Shown: piece by piece, positions 15,728 through 25,126 of the stretch
Numbering within the stretch: position 1 is the stretch's first letter
Layout: every line of letters starts with the position of its first letter
Source: an uncultured Bacteroides sp.
GTDB lineage: Bacteria > Bacteroidota > Bacteroidia > Bacteroidales > Bacteroidaceae
Direction: 5' to 3'
Assembly (NCBI RefSeq): GCF_902491285.1
Contig: NZ_CABUHK010000031.1
Coordinates: 1 to 53,038 of the forward strand
DNA length: 53,038 nt
Position numbers and translations under genes: made by a program
The notes under the pieces: generated by a model
Seen by the model: the letters and a program-made list of their open reading frames with translations, nothing else
The model's database searches: none
Told to the model about the DNA's origin: nothing

Positions 15728-17602
15728 ATGAAAAAACACTCTCTTATTTTCTGTGCAGGAGTTCTTTTACTGAGTGCCTGCAATCCGGCAAAAGCACCGG
15801 AAGCTATCTTGCCTGTCCCCGAAGCCAAGCAGGTGGAATGGCAAAAGATGGAAACGTATGCTTTTGTGCACTTCGGACTTAACACATTCAACGACCGCGA
15901 ATGGGGATACGGAGATTCCGACCCTAAAACATTCAATCCTGCCAAACTGGATTGCGAACAGTGGGTACAAACTTTTGTAAATTCCGGTATGAAAGGAGTA
16001 ATCCTGACAGCGAAACATCACGACGGATTCTGCCTATGGCCTACCCAACTGACAGAGTACTGTATCCGCAACACTCCGTATAAAGACGGGAAAGGAGATA
16101 TTGTCCGCGAACTATCGGACGCCTGCAAAAAGTATGGTATCAAGTTCGCTGTTTATCTGTCGCCTTGGGACAGGCATCAAGCCAATTACGGTTCTCCAGA
16201 ATACGTAGACTACTTCTATAAGCAACTCAATGAACTGCTGACCAACTACGGCGACGTATTTGAAATTTGGTTTGACGGCGCCAACGGTGGAGACGGCTGG
16301 TATGGTGGTGCCAAAGACAGCCGCACGATCGACCGTAAGACTTATTATGATTATCCAAGAGCTTACAAAATGATTGACGAACTGCAACCGCAAGCTGTCA
16401 TCTTCTCTGACGGTGGTCCGGGTTGCCGCTGGGTAGGTAATGAAAAAGGATTTGCCGGTGCTACCAACTGGTCTTTCCTTCGTGCCGGAGAAGTTTATCC
16501 GGGCTATCCCAATTATCGCGAATTACAATACGGTCACGCCGACGGCAACCAATGGGTAGCTGCCGAATGTGACGTTTCCATCCGTCCGGGATGGTTCTAT
16601 CATCCGGAAGAAGACGAACGTGTGAAAACAGTGGATGACCTGACTGACTTATATTACCGCAGCGTAGGACATAACGCAACGTTATTGCTGAATTTTCCCG
16701 TCGACCGCAACGGATTGATTCACCCGACAGACTCTGCTAACGCTGTTAATTTCCACAAGAACGTACAAGAACAACTGAAGAATAATCTGCTGGCAGGGAT
16801 TTCTCCAAAAGCATCGGACGAACGGGGAACTGCATTCTCTGCAAAGGCTGTTACAGACAATGATTACGATACCTATTGGGCTACTAACGATGGAGTAACC
16901 TCTGCCACTATCGAATTTGACTTGCCTCAACCGGAGAAAATCAACCGCATGATGTTGCAGGAATACATACCTCTCGGACAACGTGTCAAATCATTCATCG
17001 TAGAATATAATCAAGAGGGTGAATGGCTTCCTGTGAAACTCAATGAAGAGACAACAACCATCGGTTACAAACGCCTTCTCCGTTTTGAAACAATCACAAG
17101 CGATAAGATTCGTGTCCGCTTCACCGATTCACGTGCTTGTCTCTGTATCAATAATATTGAAGCATTTTATGCAGGAGAGACTTCTGATATATACACCGCC
17201 AAAGCTGAAGAGCTGAAAAGTTTCCCGTTCACTCTTAGCGGAACAGATGCGGAAGAAGCGCAGAAATGTATGGATAAGAATGACCGGACTACTTGTTTCA
17301 TCAATGGGAATACAGTATTGATTGACTTGGGAGAGGAACGCACTATCACTTCATTCCATTATCTTCCCGATCAGAGTGAATATAATAAAGGGGTAATTGC
17401 AGCCTATGAAATATCTGTCGGTATGGATAGTAAGGCAGTCAATCAGGTAGTAGCCAAAGATGAGTTTTCTAATATAAAGAATAACCCGATTCTGCAATCT
17501 GTTTACTTTACCCCTGTCAAAGCCCGCTATGTCCAGTTGAAAGCAACGCGGATGATACAGGATGGAGAACCGATGGGATTGGCAGAAATCGGCATACAAT
17601 AA
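15728..17602 (+). CDS. GH29 alpha-L-fucosidase lipoprotein
   Basis: 624 residues. The lipobox LLLSAC puts the lipid on Cys18, and the following NPAKAPEA lacks an early acidic cluster, so a periplasmic location is likely. The N-terminal catalytic (beta/alpha)8 domain shows FVHFGLNTF near 46-54, AKHHDGFCLW at 95-104, YLSPWDRH at 143-150 and the nucleophile in EIWFDGANG (Asp183). The C-terminal half contains F5/8-type (discoidin-like) beta-sandwich modules (VTDNDYDTYWA near 375, then CMDKNDRTTCFI). The layout resembles the alpha-1,3/1,4-fucosidase branch of GH29, but the branch is inferred. It is convergent with the SusCD/GH18 locus, so it is not co-transcribed, yet fucose removal fits degradation of host N-glycans. 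Confidence 0.92.
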   Translation: MKKHSLIFCAGVLLLSACNPAKAPEAILPVPEAKQVEWQKMETYAFVHFGLNTFNDREWGYGDSDPKTFNPAKLDCEQWVQTFVNSGMKGVILTAKHHDGFCLWPTQLTEYCIRNTPYKDGKGDIVRELSDACKKYGIKFAVYLSPWDRHQANYGSPEYVDYFYKQLNELLTNYGDVFEIWFDGANGGDGWYGGAKDSRTIDRKTYYDYPRAYKMIDELQPQAVIFSDGGPGCRWVGNEKGFAGATNWSFLRAGEVYPGYPNYRELQYGHADGNQWVAAECDVSIRPGWFYHPEEDERVKTVDDLTDLYYRSVGHNATLLLNFPVDRNGLIHPTDSANAVNFHKNVQEQLKNNLLAGISPKASDERGTAFSAKAVTDNDYDTYWATNDGVTSATIEFDLPQPEKINRMMLQEYIPLGQRVKSFIVEYNQEGEWLPVKLNEETTTIGYKRLLRFETITSDKIRVRFTDSRACLCINNIEAFYAGETSDIYTAKAEELKSFPFTLSGTDAEEAQKCMDKNDRTTCFINGNTVLIDLGEERTITSFHYLPDQSEYNKGVIAAYEISVGMDSKAVNQVVAKDEFSNIKNNPILQSVYFTPVKARYVQLKATRMIQDGEPMGLAEIGIQ

Positions 17603-17605
17603 AAT

Positions 17606-17667
17606 AAAAGATATTTAGCCACATTCAATTTTCTAGAAAAGAAAGAGAATGTGGCTGAATATCTTTT
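17606..17667. terminator. Long-stem bidirectional terminator
   Basis: A 21-base stem with one mismatch (arms 17606-17626 and 17647-17667) begins AAAAGATATT and ends AATATCTTTT, so it offers T-rich ends in both directions. It lies between the convergent GH29 and DUF1735/LamG genes. Confidence 0.85.
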
Positions 17668-17678
17668 GGGTCAAAAAA

Positions 17679-17706
17679 GAGGTCATGTCATTTCTGAAAT
17701 GACCTC
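17679..17706. terminator. Second hairpin between the convergent genes
   Basis: GAGGTCAT (17679-17686) pairs with ATGACCTC (17699-17706). On the minus strand it is followed by TTTTTTGACC, so it is best read as the terminator of the SusCD operon. Confidence 0.75.
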
Positions 17707-17736
17707 ACTAATATCACAAACTAATATTATTCTTCC

Positions 17737-18939
17737 TTATTTATTAGGATGGGCAAAATTAAACTTCTGTTCACTCCATGCAGGAGTTCCATTAAGATTA
17801 ATGTGGTTACCATTAGGACTGCTATCTTTTAACACATTACCAGTACCTTCATCACACTTCCAATAACCAATCAGTCCTTCAGAATCACTTGGTATCTGAC
17901 GTGACATAGCATCCTGAATTGCACCAGCAGTCAAACACTTCTTCCACAGACGAATCTGGGCAAATTCGACCTGCATATAAGATCCAAAAGAACCATCAGC
18001 AAGCGTTATTCGTGAGAATGTATAATCTCTCGCATCAACTTTCTCTACATCCATTGCACCATCCTTGTACAAGGTAATCTTCTCTCCATCGTAAGTGTAT
18101 GCTATATGATACCATGTATCAGGCCACCAGAATTCATTGCTATCCATATCGAATCCGGGGCTATCCAAATGGAACTGTAGCGTCGGAGCGATTTGTGCAA
18201 CTCCGTCAGCCCAATAACGAGGTAATATTCCATTAAAAGTTATAGGAGCAGACCCGTCACAATAAATATAGTTTCTAAACCATTTATTACTAAGCCCAAC
18301 CCAATCGCCAGTTGCCATACCTGTAATATTATCAACTTTAAGCCAATACTCTATAGTCCACTGGTCAGCAGGAATCTCACTGTTAAACGTAGTTGCCGTC
18401 TTATTCCCTCTCTTCAGTATGATCGAATTTTGCTTATTAGGGGAAGTCAACAGATAAAGCATACGATTCGCGTTTCCCTTCATTTCTACCGGTCCCTCCA
18501 CGGAAGTAATACGTAGCGGAATAGCATAAGCCTCACCATTTGGGGTAGTATATGGCTTTATAGTAAGATTGATAACGGGAGCTGAAACATTTCCGGCAGA
18601 AATTGTTACAGTCTTTTCAAAACTACGAAACTCTTCAGGGAGAACCAGATAGTTCGCCTCATTCTTCTGATTATAATCATCAAGCAACTGTTGGTCAATA
18701 TCCAACGTTACGGTCACATCCTGGTCAATTGCACGCACCAAACGGACTGTCAACGTTTTCGTTACCTCATCTTCATCCACCAATTGCGTTTCCATCTGTT
18801 GGTCAAACTTATCAGAAGGAGCAGCTTCCTGAATATACAATCCATTATCAATAGGATTCAACTCAGCATCGTCACATCCAAAGACTGACGCTAAAATAGC
18901 TCCCATCACGATATATTTGGAAAATTTAATCATCTTCAT
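17737..18939 (-). CDS. DUF1735 plus LamG surface glycan-binding lipoprotein
   Basis: A 400-residue lipoprotein (Cys22, followed by DDAELNPID, a surface-export signal). Residues about 40-165 match the DUF1735 beta-sandwich found beside Bacteroides endoglycosidases (YIQEAAPSDKF, LTVRLVRAIDQDVTVTLDID, LNLTIKPYTTPNGEAYAIPLRIT-like). Residues about 185-390 form a LamG/concanavalin-like jelly roll (WTIEYWLKVDNITG, WYHIAYTYDGEKITLYKDGAMD, FAQIRLWKKCL, GLIGYWKCDEGTGNVLKDSSPNGNH). It is the last gene of the operon, 27 bases after GH18, where known loci place the surface glycan-binding protein. A binding rather than catalytic role is inferred. Confidence 0.88.
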   Translation of the reverse strand: MKMIKFSKYIVMGAILASVFGCDDAELNPIDNGLYIQEAAPSDKFDQQMETQLVDEDEVTKTLTVRLVRAIDQDVTVTLDIDQQLLDDYNQKNEANYLVLPEEFRSFEKTVTISAGNVSAPVINLTIKPYTTPNGEAYAIPLRITSVEGPVEMKGNANRMLYLLTSPNKQNSIILKRGNKTATTFNSEIPADQWTIEYWLKVDNITGMATGDWVGLSNKWFRNYIYCDGSAPITFNGILPRYWADGVAQIAPTLQFHLDSPGFDMDSNEFWWPDTWYHIAYTYDGEKITLYKDGAMDVEKVDARDYTFSRITLADGSFGSYMQVEFAQIRLWKKCLTAGAIQDAMSRQIPSDSEGLIGYWKCDEGTGNVLKDSSPNGNHINLNGTPAWSEQKFNFAHPNK

Positions 18940-18966
18940 TTTTTCTTTTTAATTATGTTCATACAA

Positions 18967-20076
18967 TTAATGCTGAGCCGGATTCATTACCTGGATAACC
19001 TCACGCATAAAGAAATAATCATTCACCGGACGACATAGGTTAAAACGGTAAGCACCCACTCCACCAATACGGGCGTTTACACCCGGACGGTAGTACATAG
19101 CCATTCCTTTTAAGGAATATGTCACAATTCCATCACGTGTTGTAAATACGGGGCCACCATCTCCTTTATGTTTCTCAAAGTCCTCGCACCATACGGTTTT
19201 ACTAAGAATCGTAGCCTCATCTTCTATTGAACCAAATTTATTCAATAATCTTTGAAAACGTTCATCCAGTGAATTATAAATATCTTTATTGCCATCACCT
19301 GTATTATAATAAGCTTGAACAACATAATAGTCCAACAACTTACCGGACTCTGTATTCAAAGTTTGTGGTTCGCCGTCAACCATAAGAATACGCCCTGTAC
19401 CTGATTTCGGACCGAACGACTTTGACAACTCATCTAATAAGATATGCATACGATCCGAATAACTACTAATATTACCTCCATAACCGAAATTCGGTTCATA
19501 GTCAATATCAAATCCGTCATAATCATATTTATTAATAGAATCAACAATCACTTGTGCATATTTACGGATAGCTTTTTCGATACCTTCTGCCGAAGTATCT
19601 CCATGATTTCCATACCAGCCCCAGTATGCAGCCATTGCTTCATCACGAGATTCGTATTGCACACCGTCCACTATAAAATCATTCTCTACTGATTCGGGAG
19701 TATGTGACCGACCAATGTTCGTGATATGTTGGCAATACAATATACGAGTGCCTTTCTTTTCTCTGACTTCTTTTAAGTCGCTTTTCTGTGCTTCCGTCAA
19801 ATTAAAAGCACTGCCCCACAAAGAAACAATATCCATTGAATCGGGAATACCTCTCAACTGATTGTTCATATTGGTACCGACTCCTGTCCAATCACTATAC
19901 CAGCCAAAACAAATAGGATGTTCCGACTTTTTATATTCTCTCAGTGCCTTATAATAGTCGTCACCATTAATGTTCACCGGTTCTGTGAACTTAGGTTCCA
20001 TTTCTGTCCAATCGCTACACTGAATAAACATCAGTGCACCCATTGCCACAAATATGATATATAGTATTTTCTTCAT
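18967..20076 (-). CDS. GH18 endo-beta-N-acetylglucosaminidase-like lipoprotein
   Basis: 369 residues. Lipid attachment at Cys20 (LMFIQC) is followed by SDWTEMEP, consistent with surface exposure. The GH18 catalytic signature DGFDIDYE is complete at 187-194, with Glu194 as acid and Asp192 as its partner. The barrel is compact, with ICFGWYSDWTG near 55-64 and MVDGEPQ near 245. This matches the Bacteroides GH18 enzymes that cut the chitobiose core of N-glycans between the two GlcNAc residues. It lies between SusD and a DUF1735/LamG lipoprotein, the gene order of known N-glycan loci. The glycan class (high-mannose or complex) cannot be read from the sequence. Confidence 0.9.
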   Translation of the reverse strand: MKKILYIIFVAMGALMFIQCSDWTEMEPKFTEPVNINGDDYYKALREYKKSEHPICFGWYSDWTGVGTNMNNQLRGIPDSMDIVSLWGSAFNLTEAQKSDLKEVREKKGTRILYCQHITNIGRSHTPESVENDFIVDGVQYESRDEAMAAYWGWYGNHGDTSAEGIEKAIRKYAQVIVDSINKYDYDGFDIDYEPNFGYGGNISSYSDRMHILLDELSKSFGPKSGTGRILMVDGEPQTLNTESGKLLDYYVVQAYYNTGDGNKDIYNSLDERFQRLLNKFGSIEDEATILSKTVWCEDFEKHKGDGGPVFTTRDGIVTYSLKGMAMYYRPGVNARIGGVGAYRFNLCRPVNDYFFMREVIQVMNPAQH

Positions 20077-20101
20077 ATCGTAATCTTTTTTATTTTAGCT
20101 G

Positions 20102-21658
20102 TTAATAACTTCCATTACTCTTCAAAGCCCACCAAAGGTCGGTTCCATTGGAGTCTTTTCCACCATTAAGCATACTTACAGCCGCTTCCACATTTTCTTT
20201 ATTCGTATTGTATTCGGTATCAGCAAAACGAATACGGCGTTGTCCACGCTCAACAGTACAATCTCCATCAGCAGAACTAGTTGCAGGAAAAATTTTCGGA
20301 TACCCTGTACGGCGATAATCTGCCCATCCGTTCATCGGATCAGGATAGCAGGCAATCCACTTTTGGGTAAGAACTCTTTCTAATTTCTCAGCATCACTAG
20401 CTCCTTCATTCCACTGAATAGTGATTGAAGATTGGTTAGGGTAATTGTCCGAAGCATGCAAACCATCTGTATAATCTCCCGGAACAGAAGTATTATCAGA
20501 CAAATACTCATCTACTCCTGATACATTGAATTCTGCAAATGACAACCGAACTCCCTGTTCATAGAAATCTTTCGCTTCACCTTTCATATCCCAACCTTTC
20601 AGCTTTCCCTCAGCACGCAAAAAAGCAGCTTCGGCAGCGTACATCACCGGTTGAGGTAATGAGCGGTTGGTAGTAATTATAAGATTACTATAATTAGCAT
20701 AAGTAGAGGAAACTGGGATTTCATTAGAACCGGAACGAACTCCTACATACTCTTCTGATAACCCGGCTGTTTGTTTTGTAAAATAAGCACTCCGACGTGG
20801 ATCTTTGTATCCGTTCATATAGGAAATAATACACGCATTGGCTTTCAACTCACCCCACCCGCTGACAATGGAATATCCATTTACACCGATACCGCTATGG
20901 GTCGTATCATACGCACTCTCGGACGTAGACTCCAATACACCTCCAAGCACTGCTTCTTCTGCCTTACTTTGAGCGTAATCAGCTACTCCCGATACACGGA
21001 TAGCCATTCGCAGTTTCAATGTATTAGCAAATTTCATCCATTTTGCACAATCACCGCCATAGAACTGATCGACTGTTGCCAAATCCTGATTAATACCTAA
21101 TTCTGCGGCTGATTTCAATATGGTAATCACATTATCCAAGTCATCAAACATTGCACGCCAAGCAGTCGGTTCATCATCATAAAGAGATTTTATATCTCCT
21201 GATGTCACTTTAGAATATGGGATAGGACCTTGTAAGGAAGCCATCAGTTGCATGGCATAAATACGCGTCAACTGTGCCATGGCATAAATAACACCTTTCT
21301 TCTCCGTAGCTTCTTCTATTCGAAAGAAATTCGGGTAAATCTGACCATAAATTGTTCCCCATGAAGCACGGTTATGATCTTCCATTGCACTATAATAGGC
21401 AAAAAGATTTTTACCTTTTCCCCAATCATAAGGCGCAGTTATCTGTCCGCTAAAACAAGCCCACATACAATTTATAGCTTGGCAATCGTTTTGTTGAGGA
21501 GATGCATAGACCTTAAACATGGTCGACAACAAGCTGTTGGCTGGAACTTTCGCCGGTTGATACGGATTGGTATTAAATTCCTCAAAATTAGTAGTACATC
21601 CTACTATCATCAGACACATAGCCACACCTGCACCAATATTTCTTATTATTTTATTCAT
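20102..21658 (-). CDS. SusD/RagB-family glycan-binding lipoprotein (SusD-like 2 type)
   Basis: A 518-residue lipoprotein, lipid on Cys21 (LMIVGC), followed by TTNFEEFNTNPYQP. The family's helical repeat core is seen in WGTIYGQIYPNFFRIEEATEKKG, YAMAQLTRIYAMQLMASLQGPIPYSKV and WMKFANTLKLRMAIRVS. The C-terminal region QPVMYAAEAAFLRAEGKLKGW, then KWIACYPDPMNGWADYRRTGYP, is diagnostic of the SusD-like 2 branch. SusD proteins sit as a lid on SusC and help capture the glycan. The gene starts 12 bases after susC on the same transcript and precedes GH18. Confidence 0.94.
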   Translation of the reverse strand: MNKIIRNIGAGVAMCLMIVGCTTNFEEFNTNPYQPAKVPANSLLSTMFKVYASPQQNDCQAINCMWACFSGQITAPYDWGKGKNLFAYYSAMEDHNRASWGTIYGQIYPNFFRIEEATEKKGVIYAMAQLTRIYAMQLMASLQGPIPYSKVTSGDIKSLYDDEPTAWRAMFDDLDNVITILKSAAELGINQDLATVDQFYGGDCAKWMKFANTLKLRMAIRVSGVADYAQSKAEEAVLGGVLESTSESAYDTTHSGIGVNGYSIVSGWGELKANACIISYMNGYKDPRRSAYFTKQTAGLSEEYVGVRSGSNEIPVSSTYANYSNLIITTNRSLPQPVMYAAEAAFLRAEGKLKGWDMKGEAKDFYEQGVRLSFAEFNVSGVDEYLSDNTSVPGDYTDGLHASDNYPNQSSITIQWNEGASDAEKLERVLTQKWIACYPDPMNGWADYRRTGYPKIFPATSSADGDCTVERGQRRIRFADTEYNTNKENVEAAVSMLNGGKDSNGTDLWWALKSNGSY

Positions 21659-21670
21659 ACCTATTATTAT

Positions 21671-24600
21671 TTAAAACTGAAATTTGACATTAAATCCAAA
21701 GTTTCTCGTACTCGGAAGCATATATGAATCGAATCCTTGATAAAAATTGGAAGATGCAGAAGTCGTTATTTCCGGATCGAAAGGAGCTTTACAATAAATC
21801 ATCCACAAGTTCTTTCCTACAAGTCCGACAGTCATTCCCATGCTGTTACCAAACCATTTCTTTGGTAATGTATAACTTAAACTCAATTCTCCTAAACGCA
21901 CGTTAGTAGCGCTATAGGTATGATAAATGGAAGCCCCCTGGATAGTCTGAAAATAAGAGCGTGCATCTACCTTTGCCTGATTAATAACCACACCACCTGC
22001 ATCGCGTACATCAGCACTAACCTTTGATACGCCGGCAGCATCAAGAATTGACTGTGTTTCACTTATTACAATACCTCCAAAACGACCGGTAAATGTCATA
22101 CCCAGGTTGATACCTTTATATCCGAATCCTAAATTCCATCCCATATTCATCTTAGGCAGGATAGAGCCCAAATGAGTTTCTTTGTTTTCCAAAGAAAGCC
22201 CTACTCCATCCTCATTGAGGATATATCCGTTCAAGTCACGTTTCAGCACTTTCTGTCCGTATACATCTCCCATCGAACCGCCTACACGCAGAACCAAGTG
22301 AGCATCCGTCTTTCCATAAGTCATCATTTCAAGTTCCGGCATTTCTATCGGTTCCCCCGTAGCATAGTTATAGACACCATCGGCTAGTTGCTTGATTTTA
22401 TTACGGTTCCAAGTCAATGTATAGTTAGTGGAGAAAGAGAAATCGCCCCATTTCTTATCGTAGCCCAAAGCCATTTCGATACCTTCGTTCATTATATTTC
22501 CACTTTGGATAGGAATTTTAGAATATCCGGAAGATTCGGACAAACTGGCATAGAATGTCTGGTTGTAAGTATTGGAACGATAATAAGTCAAGTTGAAGCT
22601 AATATCATTCAGGAATTTGGCATCTACACCTATTTCCCATGATTTCGTGCGTTCCGGTTTTAATTTAGTGTTCGGATAAATAGATGTACTGGTCCAATTA
22701 TGCGATGCTTCGTCATATGGGTAAGTAATGGATGTCATGAAACGGTCGTAAGAGTTACCTACCTCTGTGTAGGAACCACGAACCTTCAGGTATGATAACC
22801 AGTCCGGAGCATCAAACATGCTGGAAATAATAGCCGAAAGACCTACCGAGGGATAGAAGAATGACTTATAGTCAGAAAATGCCAATCTGGAATCCCAGTC
22901 ATTACGACCGGTGACAGTCAGATAAAGCATTGACTTCCACCCGAGTTCAGCATTTGCAAAAATAGCTCTTGTCTGGTCATGCCAACCGTCCTGTTTAGGT
23001 TTCCACGCTTCATCGAAGTTGATATTATGTACGGCAAAGAAATTAAGAATCTTCAAACCGCCTTCATACCCCATAGATTCATAGCGATTGTCGTTTAAAG
23101 ATACGCCCAGGTTCACATTAACCGACCAGTCATTGATATTCTTATTCACTGTAGCAATAGCATCCGCATATGTACTCTTTGATTGTGCCCAAGAATCAGC
23201 ATAAGTACCTCTGTCACCAGCAACCAGGCTACCGGTAGAAGCATATGCCTTATATGTCCTGCGGTTTTCATAATTGTCAACCTTCACACGACCTGTCACA
23301 TCCAGCCAGTCCAATATCTGATACTTGAGAGAAGCGTTGACCATGTAACGGGTCTTTTTATTCTCACGTATCTGGCGATTTTGTATCCAGTATGGATTTG
23401 CCAGACCGCTTGAAGTTCCCCCATAAGGCCAGTATTGTTCCATGATATCCAAACCTTCATTATATCGCTCATACATACGCACATCTTCAAAGTTTTCGGA
23501 ACGAGGGAAGCGATAAAGTCCGGGCAGAGGATTATAGTAATATCCCTGGGACATCATGTTTTTATCATTCTGAAGAATATAACTCGCACCGGCATCCAAG
23601 GTCATTTTGTCATTCAAAAAACTGGTTGTGTTGCGTACGGTAAAATTATAACGGTTATATCCGCTGTTAGGCAGAATATTTGTCGTATTGGTGGTAGAAG
23701 CAGACAGATAAGCCTGATTCTTTTTATTACCGGTAGATAAAGACATCGAATTGATTATATTACTTCCTGTACGGAAGAAATCACGCGGGTCGTAATCACT
23801 GTTTACAATCGGTCCCCAACTATCCAAATTTCCCGCAACGTTTCCATATTTGCTCTGCATTTCAGGCATCATGGCTACTTTGGAGAAAGTGGTATTATTG
23901 GAAACGGTTACAGATGTCTTGTCTACCGAGCCTTTCTTTGTAGTAATTAATACAACTCCGGCAGCGGCAGCATTACCGTACAATGCAGCAGCGGAAGGAC
24001 CTGTCAACATGGAGATTGATTCAATATCTTCGGGGTTGATATCGGCAGCACCATCTGTACCCGGCTGATCGGAATAAATACTTCCGCCACCACCGTTCGA
24101 CATATTGTACATCGGCACACCGTCAATCACATAAAGTGCAAGGTTGGAAGAAGTGATGGATTTGACACCACGCATAACGACACGTGAAGCACCACCGGTT
24201 GTATTAGATGAATTGATAGTAACACCCGCTACCTTACCATTCAAAGAAGAAATAAAATTGGCATCTTTGATTGTAGTCAATTCATCGCCTTTCACTTGCT
24301 GTACGTTGTATGACAAAGCCTTTTCCGAACGCTTGATACCTAATGCGGTAACAACAACTTCATCCAACACCTCAGCATCCTGTTTCAATACAATCTGATA
24401 AAATTCTTTATTAGAGGCTGCAACTATTTGAGTAGCATATCCTATATAAGATATTTTCAGTTTGGAATTGCTGAATGCTTTGATTGTAAAGTTTCCGTCT
24501 ATATCCGTAATGGTACCCGTAGAGCTTCCGTCAACAGAGATGTTCACACCGATTAACGGTTCGCCACTTTCATCGACAACTTTACCTTTGATTGTTTTCG

Positions 24601-24958
24601 CAATCTGTTGCGTCACTGGCTTTTGTTCAGTTATTATGATATAATTATCATGGATTTGATAAATGAAACCTGTTCCTTTCAAGATTTCATCGAGTGCGGT
24701 AGTCACAAGTGCGTTTTTCAAGTTCAGATTAACAATTGTCTTTCCTCTCAATTGAGAATTACTATAATTTATTGACATTTGAGTCTGTTTTTCCACAGTC
24801 TTCAATGCTTCAATCACAGTAATATTTTTCTGTTGGATAGTGATTTTACTATCCTTTTGTCCCAAAACAAGCGTAGGTATCATTAATAATACTAAAAAAG
24901 GAAGAAAAACTTGCTTTTGGAATACTCGTCCTGCTATTTCTTTATATTTTTGTAGCAT
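21671..24958 (-). CDS. SusC/RagA-family TonB-dependent transporter with N-terminal STN domain
   Basis: 1095 residues. A signal peptide (about 15-34) is followed by an STN (secretin/TonB short) domain at about 38-110 (ITVIEALKTVEKQTQMSINYS), a carboxypeptidase-regulatory-like domain at about 124-200 (GKVVDESGEPLIGVNISVDG), the plug (TIKDANFISSLNGKVAGV, then LALYVIDGVPM, the SusC signature) and the barrel ending in FGFNVKFQF. The STN domain is the part that contacts a FecR anti-sigma factor in the periplasm, so this transporter both imports glycan and signals. It is the first structural gene after sigma/FecR. A predicted antisense RNA lies over its 5' leader. Confidence 0.96.
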   Translation of the reverse strand: MLQKYKEIAGRVFQKQVFLPFLVLLMIPTLVLGQKDSKITIQQKNITVIEALKTVEKQTQMSINYSNSQLRGKTIVNLNLKNALVTTALDEILKGTGFIYQIHDNYIIITEQKPVTQQIAKTIKGKVVDESGEPLIGVNISVDGSSTGTITDIDGNFTIKAFSNSKLKISYIGYATQIVAASNKEFYQIVLKQDAEVLDEVVVTALGIKRSEKALSYNVQQVKGDELTTIKDANFISSLNGKVAGVTINSSNTTGGASRVVMRGVKSITSSNLALYVIDGVPMYNMSNGGGGSIYSDQPGTDGAADINPEDIESISMLTGPSAAALYGNAAAAGVVLITTKKGSVDKTSVTVSNNTTFSKVAMMPEMQSKYGNVAGNLDSWGPIVNSDYDPRDFFRTGSNIINSMSLSTGNKKNQAYLSASTTNTTNILPNSGYNRYNFTVRNTTSFLNDKMTLDAGASYILQNDKNMMSQGYYYNPLPGLYRFPRSENFEDVRMYERYNEGLDIMEQYWPYGGTSSGLANPYWIQNRQIRENKKTRYMVNASLKYQILDWLDVTGRVKVDNYENRRTYKAYASTGSLVAGDRGTYADSWAQSKSTYADAIATVNKNINDWSVNVNLGVSLNDNRYESMGYEGGLKILNFFAVHNINFDEAWKPKQDGWHDQTRAIFANAELGWKSMLYLTVTGRNDWDSRLAFSDYKSFFYPSVGLSAIISSMFDAPDWLSYLKVRGSYTEVGNSYDRFMTSITYPYDEASHNWTSTSIYPNTKLKPERTKSWEIGVDAKFLNDISFNLTYYRSNTYNQTFYASLSESSGYSKIPIQSGNIMNEGIEMALGYDKKWGDFSFSTNYTLTWNRNKIKQLADGVYNYATGEPIEMPELEMMTYGKTDAHLVLRVGGSMGDVYGQKVLKRDLNGYILNEDGVGLSLENKETHLGSILPKMNMGWNLGFGYKGINLGMTFTGRFGGIVISETQSILDAAGVSKVSADVRDAGGVVINQAKVDARSYFQTIQGASIYHTYSATNVRLGELSLSYTLPKKWFGNSMGMTVGLVGKNLWMIYCKAPFDPEITTSASSNFYQGFDSYMLPSTRNFGFNVKFQF
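24916..24952 (+). promoter_or_regulatory. Plus-strand promoter for a predicted antisense RNA, inside the start of susC
   Basis: TTTG (24916-24919) and TATTTTTG (24945-24952) match both boxes of the Bacteroides promoter, with a somewhat long 25-base spacer. The expected start is near 24959, directly outside the susC start codon. There is no plus-strand gene here. Confidence 0.4.
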
Positions 24959-25090
24959 CTTTCTCGTATTAGTAAATTGGTTATTATTTCTATTTAATCG
25001 TTAGGAGTTTGCGTCAATTAAACGCTAATATCAGGAAAGTTTTTGATTTCATATCCGGAAGGAACTGGCATTCCCTCCGGGTATTTTTTT
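24959..25090 (+). ncRNA. Predicted cis-antisense small RNA opposite the susC leader (DonS-like)
   Basis: A plus-strand transcript of about 130 nt is predicted from a promoter at 24916-24952 to an intrinsic terminator at 25052-25090. It would be fully complementary to the 5' untranslated region of susC. In Bacteroides, ECF-sigma/anti-sigma glycan loci are known to carry such antisense RNAs between the anti-sigma gene and susC (DonS in the B. fragilis don locus is the model), and they repress the operon. Position, orientation and locus type all match. Existence of the transcript is inferred. Confidence 0.5.
25052..25090 (+). terminator. Strong intrinsic terminator on the plus strand in the FecR-susC gap
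   Basis: A 13-position stem (25052-25064 with 25071-25083, one G-T wobble and one mismatch) and a 6-base loop CTGGCA are followed at once by seven T on the plus strand. No plus-strand gene precedes it. On the minus strand, the direction of the operon, the hairpin has no T-tract and would be an intercistronic hairpin only. Confidence 0.8.
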
Positions 25091-25126
25091 ACATGGTGTG
25101 CTAAGTTAACAATTAGACAATAGGGA

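Noticed and set aside
15728..17602. GH29 fucosidase as part of the SusCD operon
   Set aside because: It is on the opposite strand and separated by two strong terminators, so it is a functional neighbour at most, not co-transcribed.
25011..25025. GCGT-N7-ACGC inverted repeat in the susC leader as a regulator site
   Set aside because: Four-base arms are too short to stand above chance, and the nearby antisense RNA signals explain the region better.
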